Positions 1-12,504 of a stretch of DNA of 64,000 nt are shown piece by piece. Within the stretch, counting starts at the first letter, position 1. Every line of letters starts with the position of its first letter. A model generated the notes under the pieces. It searched no databases and was not told the DNA's origin. It saw only the letters and a list, made by a program, of their open reading frames with translations. The DNA comes from Linum tenue (taxonomy: Eukaryota; Streptophyta; Magnoliopsida; Malpighiales; Linaceae), in NCBI GenBank assembly GCA_946122785.1, contig CAMGYJ010000008.1, positions 8,333,475-8,397,474 of the forward strand, given 5' to 3'. Made by a program: the position numbers and the translations under genes.

Positions 1-108
1 AAAGGTTGAAACTTAAACAAACCTATCTACTCTCTCTGTAACCCTTTAGAAAAACTTGAACAAACAGACAAAAGAATTCTAAAACAACAACTGGGATTCC
101 ACCAAAAG

Positions 109-3100
109 CTACGACTTCCTAGTTATCAACCCCTCTGTCAAATGCTGCACTCTCCACTTCACATCTCTAGGCAACTCTCCCGAAACAGAAGAACCTGATT
201 CGATCTCCTCTGACCCTTCAGCTCGCCGTATCTGTATGATGTCGTGGTACATGGGCCGGAACCTGGACTGGAACGCCCTGTACGCGAAGCAAGGCACCAG
301 TGCTGACACCACGACGAGCACCGTGACTAGCCAGTAGAGAGGACTTGGGACGCAAGCCTCCACGAGGACCATGTAAGCCGTCGTGGAGAGGGTTGGGGAG
401 ACGTAGCCGTACATGATGAGGAATATGTACCAGAAGCCGATGCTCCCCCAGATGAAGAAGTGCTGGATCCAGGTGAAGTAGTTGATGGAGAGTGCCATCT
501 GGCAGTTCACGGCCCACACCACGCACGTGTACATGGTCGCACCGAGGATGGCGTAGTCGGTCACTTGCCCGTCTTCACGGAGTGCCTGCTTGATCATGGA
601 GTTTGTGGTGAAGATGAATATGATTATGGAGGTTAGGACTCCGTTGCACATCCAGCCAAGGATTCGGGACCAACGGAAGAGGATGTTCTGGACGCCTTCT
701 TGGTATAGTACTGGATACTGGACAGGGAGGTTTAAACAGATACATGCATGAGTATTATTCAAGTATTAAGTGCATTTAACTCGCAATGATTGCAGAGACT
801 GGAGGTGGATGCCAACGAATTAATTGATAGAGGGAACTTGATAATTGCTTGTACCTTAAGGCAGAGCCTGGCTGAGACATCCTGGTCGAAAACTCCAAGG
901 GCGATTACCGGAAGTGAAGTGAAGAAGACATTGTAGAATGACATGTACCAATCGTTGTAGGCAGGCTGGCCAGAGAAAGATGTATATGCCTCGTACCAGA
1001 ACAATGTAAACCCGAATGCAATGTTCTTGTAGAAGAAGTAACAGATCTGAAACAAGCAAAAGGAAACATGAGAAATTCACTTGGACCAAGAAGTTAGCAG
1101 GATGCAGGAGAAAGATTCTACCATCATGGCTATTCTCCTGTAGCACCAATGACCATGAACTAGCAACAAACGTTCAAGAAAACGGAACTGTGCTATTGCA
1201 TAATCACTTGCCATCACAGCCTGCAGCAGTTCAGTGTAAAGGCAAGTTAAATCGGCAAACTACTCTTGAGAGAAGATGAAGTTTAAAACTGGTATAGCAC
1301 AAACCTGCATTCCTTCAGCACCACTTATGCCGACTCCAATGTCAGCTTCCTGGAGCATGCCGACATCATTTGCCCCATCGCCTATAGCTAACGTCATTTT
1401 ACCTGTTCTTGTTTTAACCAATCTTGTGACCTGCACGTCTCCTATACTTCTATCAGATCATTTGACATTACAGCAGGAAAATGGCAACCATTTACTCGGA
1501 AACCCCAGAGTAATAAGTGCATAATCATGATACTTACAAGAGCCTTATGTTTAGGAGTAGACCGACAACATATGACAGAAGCGCAACTGAGGGCAAGCTC
1601 CAAAAAGGACATCTCCAGCTTCTTGTCGAGGGCATAGCCCAAAGACTTTCCATCAATAACCAAACTCAGTTCCGTTGAACTTGCTTTAGCAGAAGTCATT
1701 TGGAATTTTCCCTCGTTTATTTGCTTCGATACACTTTCAAGAGAAGCCTGACACAATACAGAGATTGTTACAGACCTTTCACAACATGAGAACATCTGAC
1801 AAGTCATCAGTTTAGTTCACAATCCCTACCTTAGAAGCACCCTCTTTGTCCCCTCGTTTCTCCAATGCATCAATATCTGGCAAGTCTAATGTGATGGTGA
1901 TCTGTTTCATCCCTTGTCTAAGTAAACTACAAGCATAACCAATATTTATCGCGGTTTCCATCTTATCACCAGTTAGGACCCATATATTAATCCCTGCCTG
2001 TGAAAGTTTGTTAATGCACTCTGGAACCTGTGAACAAGCAAAAAAAATATTAGTCTCAACTTAAACAAAATTATTAAAACAGGTTGGCGATTTGAACTTG
2101 ATGCCTACCCCTTTCTGCAATTTGTCCTCGACAGCTGTTGCACCAAGCAGAACTAAACCATTTTCAATCTTATCAGCTAGTTCATCCACCAACACATCAC
2201 GGTCTGCAGTTTCTGCTGTTTTCGCTTTTGTGAATTCTGCTTCCCAATTACAATACTCAGTTTCATCAAGCACACGATATGCAACTACCAGGGTTCGGAG
2301 ACCTGCCTCAGCATATCTTTTTATGTGCTCCTTGGTCTCAGCTTCAAAAGCTCGCCCATGTTCCGAGAGCCTCTCAAACATTACACTGCAACAGTTTGAA
2401 ATAGTTCAATTTTAGTTAAAAATGAAAGAGAAAAACTTACCACAAAAGAAATATACATAGACCTTTTCCCTGGAATTAGGCTTTCTAACCTGTCTGCGCC
2501 CTTGGATAGGAGTAAGAGCTGATTTTCCATACTCCTTACAACCACAGACATTCTTTTCCGTGAGCTGCTGAATTCCAAAACATTAAGAAGCTTGTATACT
2601 CTGCATATTGTAAACAGGAAGTCTAAATATGATTAGACATGGTTGCAAAGGGCAATGAGGTTTAGACGGTAAAAAATTCACATTCATCTTACCTATCAAC
2701 ACGTCTACCAGACCCGGGATCCAACTCATGCAGTGATATCGTCATTTGTGTCCTTTCATACAACTCAAACCCCATCTCCCTAGCAGCTACAACAAATGCC
2801 GCTTCATCTGGTGATTCAGCTTCATAAAAAACACAATGTGACTCTTTGTCTTCCTCTGGAACTGCCGTGTTGCAAAGTGCCAATGCTCGAAAGAACATCC
2901 GTATCCTATCAGAATCTTGTTCGTGAATCCAACACCCCTTCATTAAGCGTTCATCTCTGAAGTTAAACCCCTTCACTGACTTTCCCATGTCATTCAAATC
3001 ATTACATGAATCGTCAGCTTCTACTACTGGCTTCCCACTTTTCCTTTGCAAGAGAGCTCTTTCTACTTCTGTCATACCCCGACCATAGGCATTCCCAGCT

Positions 3101-4543
3101 ATCGAGCATTTCACAAACTCCATTGAGTTACATGTCAAAGTACCGGTCTTGTCAGAGAGCACAGTATCAACCTGACCAAGTTCTTCATTCAAATTAGACG
3201 TTCTAGCACGTGCTGGCCTGTCCGATTCCTCGTCATACATTTCTTGATCTCGATTGATAAAAACACTCTGCAAGACCTTCACTATCTCAATCGACACATA
3301 TAACGATATTGGTATCAAGTACCCATACAACATGAGTCCTGTCAAGAAATGTAAGAAAGCAGCAAGTGGTGCCCTTTGAGGATCATAGAGCGAAGTAGTA
3401 TGATCTGGTCGAAGATACCACCTTCTATACTTCCCATCTTCATAATCTCTCCTGGTCTCAATCCCAAAAATCACAGAACCAACACCAGATATAGCGATTA
3501 GCGTGCTGAAAAGGATATAAATAATCTTGTCCATTCTCCTCTCGATTTTGCTCCTCTTTGAAGGAGGATCCACGGAATTCTGCATCACTTTAGTGTCATG
3601 GCCAGTAAAAATCACAACACCATAGATATAATCAGTATTCTTGAGCTTCGAATCTCTCAAGAGAATCTGCTGCGGCGAGAGCGGATACTGACTCCCGTTG
3701 TAATGCAATGTCCCGATGAAAGAGTAGAGATTTTCATTCGGGTCTTCACATTTGATCATGGCCTTGAATCGCTTCAAAGATTCTTCGTCATGTAGATAGG
3801 CAGTGACTTCCAGAGCATGCTTCAATTTTAAGTTAGTCTCTCCATCGAGATTCATCGTCTCCACATAACATACTCCATCTTCATAGGATGAAGAAAGCAG
3901 AAGAAGATCAGCAGGAAAATACTCATCCTTATCAACTTGAACCACATCCCCAACTTTGAGATGCTTCCATCTAGTTTCTGTAAATGTATGACTCTTTCCA
4001 AACACTTTCACCTTCCTATTGTTAGCTTCTACATCCTGAAACCAATCAAAATCTTCAGGCAATTACCTCATGCGGTGACCCAGAAATCGAGCAATTTTAC
4101 ACAATCAAGCAGAGAGCTTTCAAAAAATGAGAAGAGGAAAGGACAAAAACCGGAATTACCTGTTTCCTTCTCCGCCAATCTTCAACGGCTTCCTTGACCA
4201 TGGTAACTCCAATCACCATAAGCAGAGGCGCAAGAACAGTGACAGCCTTGTAAGGAGCCAGTGGACTGAAGGAGACGAAAGCCACAACGAGGAAATACAA
4301 GTTGGCGACCCGCCTAAACTGCTCAAACAACGACTTGGGAATAAAGTTGACCGCCGTGTATTTGGTGGTGGAGACGTAATTCCCCTTGTAATTGAGCTGA
4401 AGTGAGTCTGGATTATCAGGGTCGTTGCAGTAAACCACCCTGGAGTAACCCTTTCGCCCGATTTGAGCATGATCATCAGTCGCTGGTGATTTGAAGCATG
4501 AGAAAGAGTACAAGTTGCTAAACCTCAACTTCCTCCTCCCCAT
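109..4543 (-). CDS. ALA: P4-type phospholipid-transporting ATPase (ALA9/ALA10-like flippase)
   Basis: A P4-ATPase flips phospholipids from the outer to the cytosolic leaflet of secretory or plasma membranes and in plants works with an ALIS (CDC50) subunit. I read ten exons: 4543-4160, 4035-2693, 2600-2490, 2385-2109, 2027-1830, 1747-1538, 1430-1305, 1220-1122, 1046-855 and 717-109. They sum to 3549 nt, or 1182 residues, close to the roughly 1200 usual for plant ALAs. Visible motifs are DGET (about 192), the P4 signature PISLY in place of the PEGL of other P-type pumps (about 370), the phosphorylation motif DKTGTLT with Asp423, and GDGAND (about 858). The C-terminal exons carry several hydrophobic membrane spans. 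The N-terminus [16 protein letters not shown] is typical of the ALA8-12 clade. No key motif is broken, so the gene looks intact. Which ALA subtype it is cannot be settled by eye. Confidence 0.95.
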
Positions 4544-5882
4544 TTTGTTTCCCCTGCTCCCCTATCTCTGACAAAAACAAATCAAAGAGGAAAGAAGAAG
4601 AAAAAATACAAACACTCCTCCTCCCACCTTTTCTCAGACAAGCATTTCGCCGATCACCTTCTCTGCACTAACTGGAAATAAAAAGGGGACTCAACCCAGT
4701 AGGCAAAATAGCAGAGAGTTGCAGACCCAGAGAAGGGTTTTAGCTGGCGAATCAATCAACCAACAGAGTTGGGGGAGTTGAACAAGCAAGCACGGAACTT
4801 TGTAGAAGAGGAAGCAATCCCCCGCCGACAGAATCAAAGGCGGTGGTATACTGCTATCGGTAATGTGGAAATGCAGGAGGGAGAAGAATTCCTTACTTGG
4901 AGACGGGGAGGTCCCGGAAGATCTCTTGCTTATGGAGAAGGGATAGAGACAGACAAAGACGGGGGAGAGTAGAAGAAGGGGCTAAACGAGAAGCCAATGG
5001 AAGAAGGGGGAAAAACCATTAAAAGAAAAAACGAAGAAGGAAGGAGGAAAAGTCCGCGGGGTAAAGAAAAGAAAGAGGGAGAGGTTAGTTGTTGTTTGAG
5101 TGATGAAGTAGGTTGCAGAGTTGGTTGCTTGCCGCTTTAGCTTTAGGAAGCAAGAGTTGAAATACTACAAATCAAAATTGGAAATGAACTAATACTATAT
5201 AGTATAGACTATATATGCAAATGCGAATTTACCTCATCGTAACTTTTATCATTCGTTTCATCTCAAAATAATCTAATGACGTATTAACAATTACATTCCA
5301 AAATTTGAAAATTAAGGTTCATTTTAGATTAAAAAGTGTTACACGTATCCTTCAAATTAAAGATGTTTCGTAGACAGGCTAGGTATGATTTGCTATTTGT
5401 CTCACTCGGGTTAAACGATTACGTACTCTTAGTCTTATGCAGAGACTGGATCATAGTTAAACTACAGAAGGAGGAGAAGAAGCAAAGACAAGTATGGGTT
5501 ACTACAATAATGTAACGATTAAGTGAAAAAAGAAAATTGGAGAGGGAAGCTTTGCTGGACCCTAGCGGCCGGCAGCATTAGGTTAGTTTATGAGGGGGAA
5601 AATGGGGTGGTTCTGTTTTGGTCTTTTCTGCCTTGTCTGGTGTTGTGAGTTGTTAGACAAGGGCACCATCTTGCTTCACAAAAAAAAGAAAACTACTATG
5701 AAATCCAATCATGTGGCCAACACACACATCATAATGCATTAAGATGATCATAAATTCATAATGCACAAAAGATGTTATGGGGTTCGATGATTCATATAAA
5801 TAGTGAAAACGTGAAGTCAATGAGCTCGAGACGCATTATTCACTATATTCATAGATACGTCTTGTTAAACTCGATTCAGGTA
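4544..5882. other. Leader and promoter region of the flippase gene, no coding gene
   Basis: The stretch just upstream of the flippase start (to about 5100) is CT-rich on the gene strand, as is usual for a plant 5' leader and core promoter. Beyond it the DNA is AT-rich with no credible ORF. A short ORF at 4769-4972 on the plus strand lies in this low-complexity purine tract and has no recognisable features. Confidence 0.5.
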
Positions 5883-6037
5883 CAGCGGCGGATCCAAAAT
5901 AGTGAAGAGGGTTGGGCCATAACATGAAAAATACTGAAACGAATATAAAAAATTGAAAATTACAAGTGCTATACTAGCTCAAGATACAGAGGAGGGTTGG
6001 GCCGCGATTCGGGGACGACCCCCTGGATCCGCAGCTA
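5883..6037. mobile_element. Short non-autonomous hAT-like MITE (about 155 bp)
   Basis: The left end reads CAGCGGCGGATCCA and the right end CTGGATCCGCAGCTA, imperfect inverted ends sharing the core CGGATCCA. The flanking 8-mers are TTCAGGTA (5875-5882) and TTCATGTA (6038-6045), which match at 7 of 8 bases. This fits an hAT target duplication that has aged. The interior is non-coding. The same terminal core appears in the element at 37388-37575. Confidence 0.55.
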
Positions 6038-7955
6038 TTCATGTACGATCCATATCAAGACTAAAAATCATGTGTCGTAGCTCTAAGCTCAGCATAAGCT
6101 AACACTATGACCAAAAAATATTGTAGAAGAGTAGAGCTTAGAGATAATGAGAGATTTAGAAATGTTTGAGATGTCCCAATTGGTAGAGTTGACTAGCTAG
6201 CAAGTGTACAAGAAGAGGAGTCATGCATGACCTATCACAACTACTTTTCGCCAAAACAATTACCTACTCATTAATTCGTCAAAATGTATTTGACTAATTA
6301 ATTAAAAATAACACCAATTAAAATCGAACAAATTGGCGGTTATGGGGGCTTTAATTCGTGAGTGAATGATATTGATCGTGGCGAGGGGTGCGGGCGACAC
6401 GCCGGTGAGGTGAGGATTTACTATTTATCAACTCTTTTTCTTCTTTTTTTCTAAAAAAAAAAACTCTTTTTCTTCTTCTGCTTTCACTCTAGAAAGTAGA
6501 AACGATTCACAAAGACACAAACCCTAGGCTAATTTAGTTTGCTTTTTTTTGCCCAATTTAGCAGACCGTGGTTTGATTTGATATCCATGCTGGCCCAACG
6601 TTTCTCCCCATATTAGACCGTGTAAACAATATAAGGTTTTTTTCTTCTTTTTTCGAATCATTTTGAATTATTAATACGACAAATTTGTAACTTTTCGACA
6701 GCATGAAAAATATTTAGTGGAGAGGTTTCTCTTTACGTTTGAGTTCATCACAGGCGGTGGCAACAAAACTTTGTAAGACTAGCTGGCTAAGGGTTTGTAC
6801 AAACACAATTGGTGCTAGGTAGCTAGCGCTTCACGATCCTCGGTTTTAGCAATTGATTTAAATACAAGGTACTATATGGAATTGTGCAAACTTCAGCCTC
6901 GTAAGTATTTGAGAGTGCACATAAAAATCACAATGTTATGTAACTTACACGTAAGGATAATTAATCATACACTAGACTACAAAGAAAATATGAATTGGAT
7001 GAAGAAACGAGATTTATTATTCTTCCATGCATCGCCATGACCAAATTACATATCATACGTAGCTATAATAATTATAATCCCTAAACATTAACAGAACATA
7101 TTAAGTAAGACGATAATAATAAGGTAAAACACATCCGCATAGCTAAAAGTTCAATCCTTGTGATGGACATAATAACTTTTTGTTATAATGAAAAATTTAG
7201 TTGGGTATAAATTACTTGTGACAATTATAGTCATTTTCATTATAAAAGTTAACGATTTGAACAAAAGACCGACATAAACGCACATATAAGCACACACTGA
7301 CTATATTTTACGAAGTGTGACACACAACATCGAAAAATATGTTTGAATAGATTCTCACCTTATTACGAGGGTGCGCTCCTCGACTAGAAAACAAAGGGAG
7401 CCAATTGGATTTGATCAGGCAGCATATTCCTTCTCATTCCTGCATGTTGGTTGATTCTGAACTACTCCCCAAGAAGTTTGATACATAGAACTTGTGATAA
7501 GGACATGCCAGCAAAGCAAAGGGACAGTGAAATATGGATCATGGATGATCATTTCATTGTGGACAATAACATGCTTAATTCCTTTCCGCGTGAAGGGGAT
7601 GCACAATGCTGCTTTGGTGGGTTAACCCTTTATTATTATTAAACAGTAATTAATTGGACATAATATTGTTATCGTCGTCATTAATTGTTATTGAAACAAA
7701 CAAGAACATTTGGTCCATTGTGTTTAATCATGGCATTGGGTTCTCCGAAAGCATGCATGTGGAATGCCGGCTCTATTTACCATTTGTGAACGTGATGGAA
7801 TGGAAGCTTATAAGGGAGAAGGGTTCTTTCTATGAATTTTCCTAACTTTTTATTTGTCATTTAGTATTAATCAAAACTTACTCATTTCAACTTTCGTGAC
7901 TGCTATAGTAAATTATTATTGTTTACTTTATATGAACTTTCTTCACTTTATATTA
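6038..7955. other. AT-rich intergenic DNA, nothing recognised
   Basis: I see no exon-like open frame with plausible splice sites. Two overlapping 63-residue ORFs on opposite strands (7415-7642) have no recognisable family. Poly-T and poly-A runs near 6420-6470 and 6540 are simple low complexity. Confidence 0.5.
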
Positions 7956-8152
7956 GGGTTAATTGCATGGTTGGTCCCTGAGATTACGAAAAACATTCAT
8001 GTTTGGTCACTCAAAATATTTAAATCCATTCATAGTCACTAGATTTAGTAAAACAATTCAAGTTTGGTCACTCTCCGTCCAACTCCGTTAACTTTGTCTG
8101 ATGTGGCAGTCAACTCTCAAAGTTGACCGTTAAATGTATGACGTGGCAATTT
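7956..8152 (+). repeat. Left terminal inverted repeat of the MULE
   Basis: It starts GGGTTAATTGCATGG and ends at the GACGTGGCAATTT motif. It is the inverted counterpart of 9377-9572. Confidence 0.9.
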
Positions 8153-8284
8153 AAAAAAAAAATCAAAATTTCCATGTCATTATCACTACTACTAAAATGA
8201 AAAATAAAAAATAAAAAAAATTAATTTTAACTCACTAATTATCAACTCCACCTCACTCCCACCTTGGTCGCAACTTACAGCGGT

Positions 8285-8896
8285 GATGTCGACCAACCTT
8301 CATGTACTCCCCATGAGTCGGCCACCCAATTGAGCTAATGAGGCAGACAGTGATGTCGAGCACCGACTGAATCCCAGGCTGCTCCCACCCGGTCCCGCCG
8401 GCGAACTCGATCACCGGCTTCAAGCTAGATCTGGCTGTGGTAGCTGGTGACGACAGGCTTCCCGGCCTCGAACTTCCTCACCAGTCCCACCGTCTTGTCG
8501 TCGGCGCTCAGAAGCTCAATTAACCCCCCGCCAGGGATTAGGAGGCAGTCGTAGGAGTCGGCCTTCACTTGTTCGTATATAGTTGGCGTTCAGGGTGAAG
8601 AAATGCCCCTGCAGCTCTATGTAAAGTTGCATCAACAAAATTCGATTACTACAGATCAAGCTTTCGATTAATTGGAAGTGGGTGATTCATGGGTTGGGAT
8701 TCAATAGTGTGATTACCTCGAAGCCCATAAAGTCATGGACGGCGGTGAAGCATCGGTGGCCGGGGAGTTTACCCCCGGAGACACAGTCAACGCGTACGCC
8801 AAAGGCTCGGAGGGTGAAGAAAGGGACGACAACATCGTAATCCTCCATGTAGTCGCCGCATAGTACGAGAACTGATTTTTTAGTCAGGGAACCCAT
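8285..8896 (-). pseudogene. Captured DJ-1/PfpI-family (class I glutamine-amidotransferase-like) gene, decayed
   Basis: From the ATG at 8896, 60 codons read MGSLTKKSVLVLCGDYMEDYDV and onward to VHDFMGFE (8717), which is the N-terminal half of a plant DJ-1-like domain. A GT donor follows directly. After a short intron come DSYDCLLIPGGGLIELL and KPVVTSYHSQ, then, in another frame, KPVIEFAGGTGWEQPGIQSV and IGWPTHGEYMKV near 8300. A frameshift lies near 8575, an in-frame TAG at 8425-8427, and about 20 codons seem to be missing before KPVIE. At the nucleophile elbow, where the family has Cys in a CHG/CHS context, the codon at 8440-8442 gives Tyr. The gene sits wholly inside the MULE at 7956-9572 and is GC-richer than its flanks, so capture from a donor gene elsewhere in the genome is the likely origin. 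Confidence 0.85.
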
Positions 8897-8984
8897 TCGT
8901 GCTTTTTCCTTGTTTCTATGGCTGGTTTGTACACTCTAGCTCTTGAGTCTGGTCTTGAGTACCAAGGGAGGGAAGGTGGTTGAT

Positions 8985-8992
8985 TATATATA
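8985..8992 (-). promoter_or_regulatory. TATA box of the captured DJ-1 gene
   Basis: TATATATA lies about 90 bp upstream of the ATG at 8896 on the minus strand, inside the transposon. It suggests that the donor's core promoter was captured along with the gene. Confidence 0.5.
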
Positions 8993-9376
8993 GGTGGAAG
9001 GCAGAGAAGAGGGGATAATCATGCATCAGAGTTCTCTCTAATTCCCCCACTTCAAGCTTGGGAGATTGAAATTGTGGAGCGGCGGTTTTGATCTCTCCAT
9101 CCCCATTGACATCGCCATACCACCACCGTTACCATCACCGTTGTTGACTCGTCATCTCACTGACTCTTCTCCCCTCCCACCAATATACACCATTGAACGA
9201 CCAGGACCAGAGCTTAGATCACGAGTTGCCCACCTTTCACTCTCTCTCTCCGGAATCCAGCGTCGGCGGTCAAGAGCTGTCGTTTTCTCTCTCTATTTTG
9301 ATTTTTGTTTTTTTTTTGTTTTTTTTCATTTTAGTGGTAGTGATAATGAGGTGGAAATTTTTATTTTTATTTTTTT

Positions 9377-9572
9377 AATTGCCACGTCATACATTTAACG
9401 GTCAACTTTGAAAGTTGACTGCCACATCAGACAGAGTTAACGGAATTGGACGGAGAGTGACCAAACTTGAATTGTTTTACTAAATCTAGTGACTATAAAT
9501 GGATTTAAATATTTTGAGTGACCAAACATGAACGTTTTTCGTAATCTCAGTGACCAATCATGCAATTAACCC
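9377..9572 (-). repeat. Right terminal inverted repeat of the MULE
   Basis: Read on the minus strand it starts GGGTTAATTGCATGA and follows the left repeat almost base for base down to the ACGTGGCAATT motif. The downstream target duplication CTTTATATTA begins at 9573. Confidence 0.9.
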
Positions 9573-12504
9573 CTTTATATTATCATAACAAAAAGCGAAA
9601 CATTTATTTTCATAACACACACGTGTATGTCTTTTGAATGTGTGGTTTTTAATGAGGAAAACGTGTAGCAATTTTGTTGAATGGATCAAGTGTTGACGAA
9701 ATGTTAGTGATGCCTGGAAACGATAGCTTGAATAAACAAAAAGGGTCTTCCATAATATTTCAAAAAAAATAATCTTGAAATGCATTACTTTCTCCTCAAA
9801 CAAAAATAATGCACAGTGAAAAATCATTCATTTACGAGACCAAAGAGAACGATACATGATAACCAAACAAACATAACTGAAAAAATATGTTAAATAAGTT
9901 AAAATCGCTTGTGAAAGAATTTCTATGAATACAACTTTCACTCTATCTTATTTGCTTTTGTTTTGTCTATAGTCAAAGCAAATCCAAAACGTCATATACA
10001 CCAAAAGTTAGGATAAAATCACTCATCTTTCTTCCTTATATAGTCCAAACAAAGCATTATTAGTTAGTAGCACGAAACCTTGGCTAGCTATATAATAGGA
10101 TTGGGAAATTTTATTAAACCGTACAATTGTGATAAGTTAGATAACTAGTGGTAGATTAAGATTTGGATTCAGGTTGCTCCACGTGGCCAATGCTCCATAG
10201 ACTGTTGCCCATTTGCCCTAAATAGCTAGGTTGTCAAGAATGTACGTCCTTCCATTCCATGATCTCTTTGGTCGGTCAGTAGGGTTTCTCTTTTTTACTT
10301 TGTTTAGACAATTATTCATGTTGATTCGAAAGTAGCCTTTACTTGTGGCAAAAATACTGACTTGATATCCTATAATAGGGTAGGTACGTAGGTGGCATAT
10401 TAAATTTCATGTTATATAATAAACTTTCGCAGGTTACATAATCTGACTATCCGTATATAGGCATAAACAATGTGTTTATGTTCACTTAGTCATATAATTA
10501 TGGATTAGCGGATTTTGGTGTATGTGGGTTGCAATTTGCAAACGATTTTAAAAAAAAATGCTCTAGTGCATTTCTGTCCCATGTTTCATATGTACCATAA
10601 TCACTCATTCACAACATTCACAATTAAGTAATAAGCATGTGTTACCTAGATACAAATTAGCATTCTTCTCCAACTCTTCACAAAAGTTCTCCACCGAAAA
10701 ACATTGAAAAGCAAAACTAGAATTAACATCTTATCTTTTTTATCGATTTGATCGGATTTAGTTGGTAGGTTGAAACAAGGAGACAAAGTACTTGCACCCT
10801 AAACATACATCTATCACATAATTAGTAGGTAGATAAAGCCAATAAATGAAAGCAAAATCTGAAAGTGAGGTTTGGTCCTACTTTCACATTGCATTATAGC
10901 AAAGCATGGGTGTGGGCTATAGTATTGTCTCTCAAATGATAGCCAACTACCATATAGACCTTTTGCAATTCTGTTCCCCCTTATTTTTTCTGCAGAACTT
11001 GAAAACACACAACAAGCATTACACAAAATTAAATATTTAACTTTTTCAATTTTGTGTGTTTTTAGTCAAAAGATACAATCTTATCTAATGGTCAATTTCG
11101 TGGGGTAGAGAATGATGTGTTTTGGTCACCATTGATGCTCTCAATGAGTTGCTTCAATCATACTACATTCTCTCAAACCTACTGATAATTTGTCTAAAAA
11201 CATATCTCGATCGAGACTTGTGAAATTATAGAAATTGAAAATTTTATGACATTGGTTCATTATTAGTATCGTTAATTATAAAAATGAGAACTTATCTACT
11301 GGTACGCCAATATGAAACTTACATGAGTTAATAATCCTCTCATGAGTATTATCGGAAACGAGCTAAGTATTAAATTTATGAAATTATGATGATTATGTGA
11401 GGGCTGCTAACCTGGTCGGGCCCATTAGCATTTTGGCCCCTTTTGTGTAGCCCTGATGATTTCAATGAAGTGGCCGCATACCCATAATAACAAAGACAAG
11501 TCTGGCACCCCTACAATGCAAGCGTAAAGGCCCAAGAAAGCCCATCGAGTTGGGCTTTGCCCCCTTCAAACAAATTCCTACAACGCAAGCGTAAAGGCCC
11601 AATAAAAAAGCCTCCCGCAACTTTTAATTTTGGCCTTTTTTTTCTCTACACGTGTGAGTTGTGACTTTCACACCGATGGCTGAATTCCAACCGCTAATAG
11701 AGAGTCCCGATTTTCTTTACTTTATCGGTAACGTCCTCTTTTCATTATCGTGCAAAAAAGTTATGATTGTATCGTTAGAATTGGAAATAGATTATAAAGG
11801 ATCATTACAGGAACAACGTAATTCAACTGCAATTATGAAGACACCAATATATACCATCAATTATAATTCGAGTGGTCTATTTTAGGCACTTAATTATGAC
11901 AATTTGAGTTGTTTTGTTCTCTAGTTTTGTGACACAACTCGGTTCATGGTGCGAATCGGAGAAGAGAGTACGATACTGATTATCATACATAGTCTAGACA
12001 TAAGTAACTGGAATTCATGCACGAGGATGAGAATTACCTATGTAGAGGAGAAGAACCCAAGAAAAGAATGAGATGACTGATATTTAGCTGTAAATGTTCA
12101 TATATATATATATATAAGAGGAAAATAAGATGACAATGCTTTAAAATGATGAATTTTTCATTCGTTTTTAAAAGATAATTTTTACACCAATAGAGTAAAC
12201 ACAATATTAAATGAAAAAAAAACTGATTAGTGATTATTCTCACGCAAATCATTGTTTGATCAACCTTATCCTTGTACTCATGGCTGAATTTTGCATGAAC
12301 TATTGATCCCACACAACACCCACTAGGAAATAAGAAAAAAGAAACACACATAATCCTCGCATGATACTATGACAGGTAATGCTACCAAGGCATTTAGATC
12401 CTTTATTTCATTAATTAATCATTCCTCCCAAAAAAAAATCCAGCACCTTAAAAAAAAAATCCAGCTATAGAGAAACAAGAATCACGGAGCTCCTTTGTAG
12501 ATGT
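9573..12504. other. AT-rich intergenic DNA, no gene recognised
   Basis: No ORF here shows exon-like composition or a known motif. A short imperfect direct repeat (CTACAAtGCAAGCGTAAAGGCCCAA and its CTACAAcG copy) lies near 11512-11535 and 11578-11602. A small (TA)n run is at about 12101-12114. Confidence 0.5.

Larger units (their letters stand above)
7956..9572. mobile_element. Mutator-like element of Pack-MULE type with captured DJ-1 gene
   Basis: Two inverted copies of a roughly 197-bp sequence face each other at 7956-8152 and 9377-9572. By eye they differ at only about seven positions, and weaker similarity continues inward through an A/T-rich part. The element is flanked by the exact 10-bp direct repeat CTTTATATTA (7946-7955 and 9573-9582). 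Long terminal inverted repeats with a 9-10 bp target duplication are the hallmark of Mutator-like elements. No transposase is present, so the element is non-autonomous. The interior, about 8270-9300, is clearly more GC-rich than its surroundings and carries a decayed DJ-1/PfpI gene with its own TATA box. The nearly identical TIRs suggest a fairly recent insertion. Confidence 0.92.

Noticed and set aside
7415..7642. Overlapping 63-residue ORFs on both strands
   Set aside because: The patch is slightly less AT-rich than its flanks. I compared it loosely with known plant microRNA sequences and found none, and neither peptide resembles a known protein.
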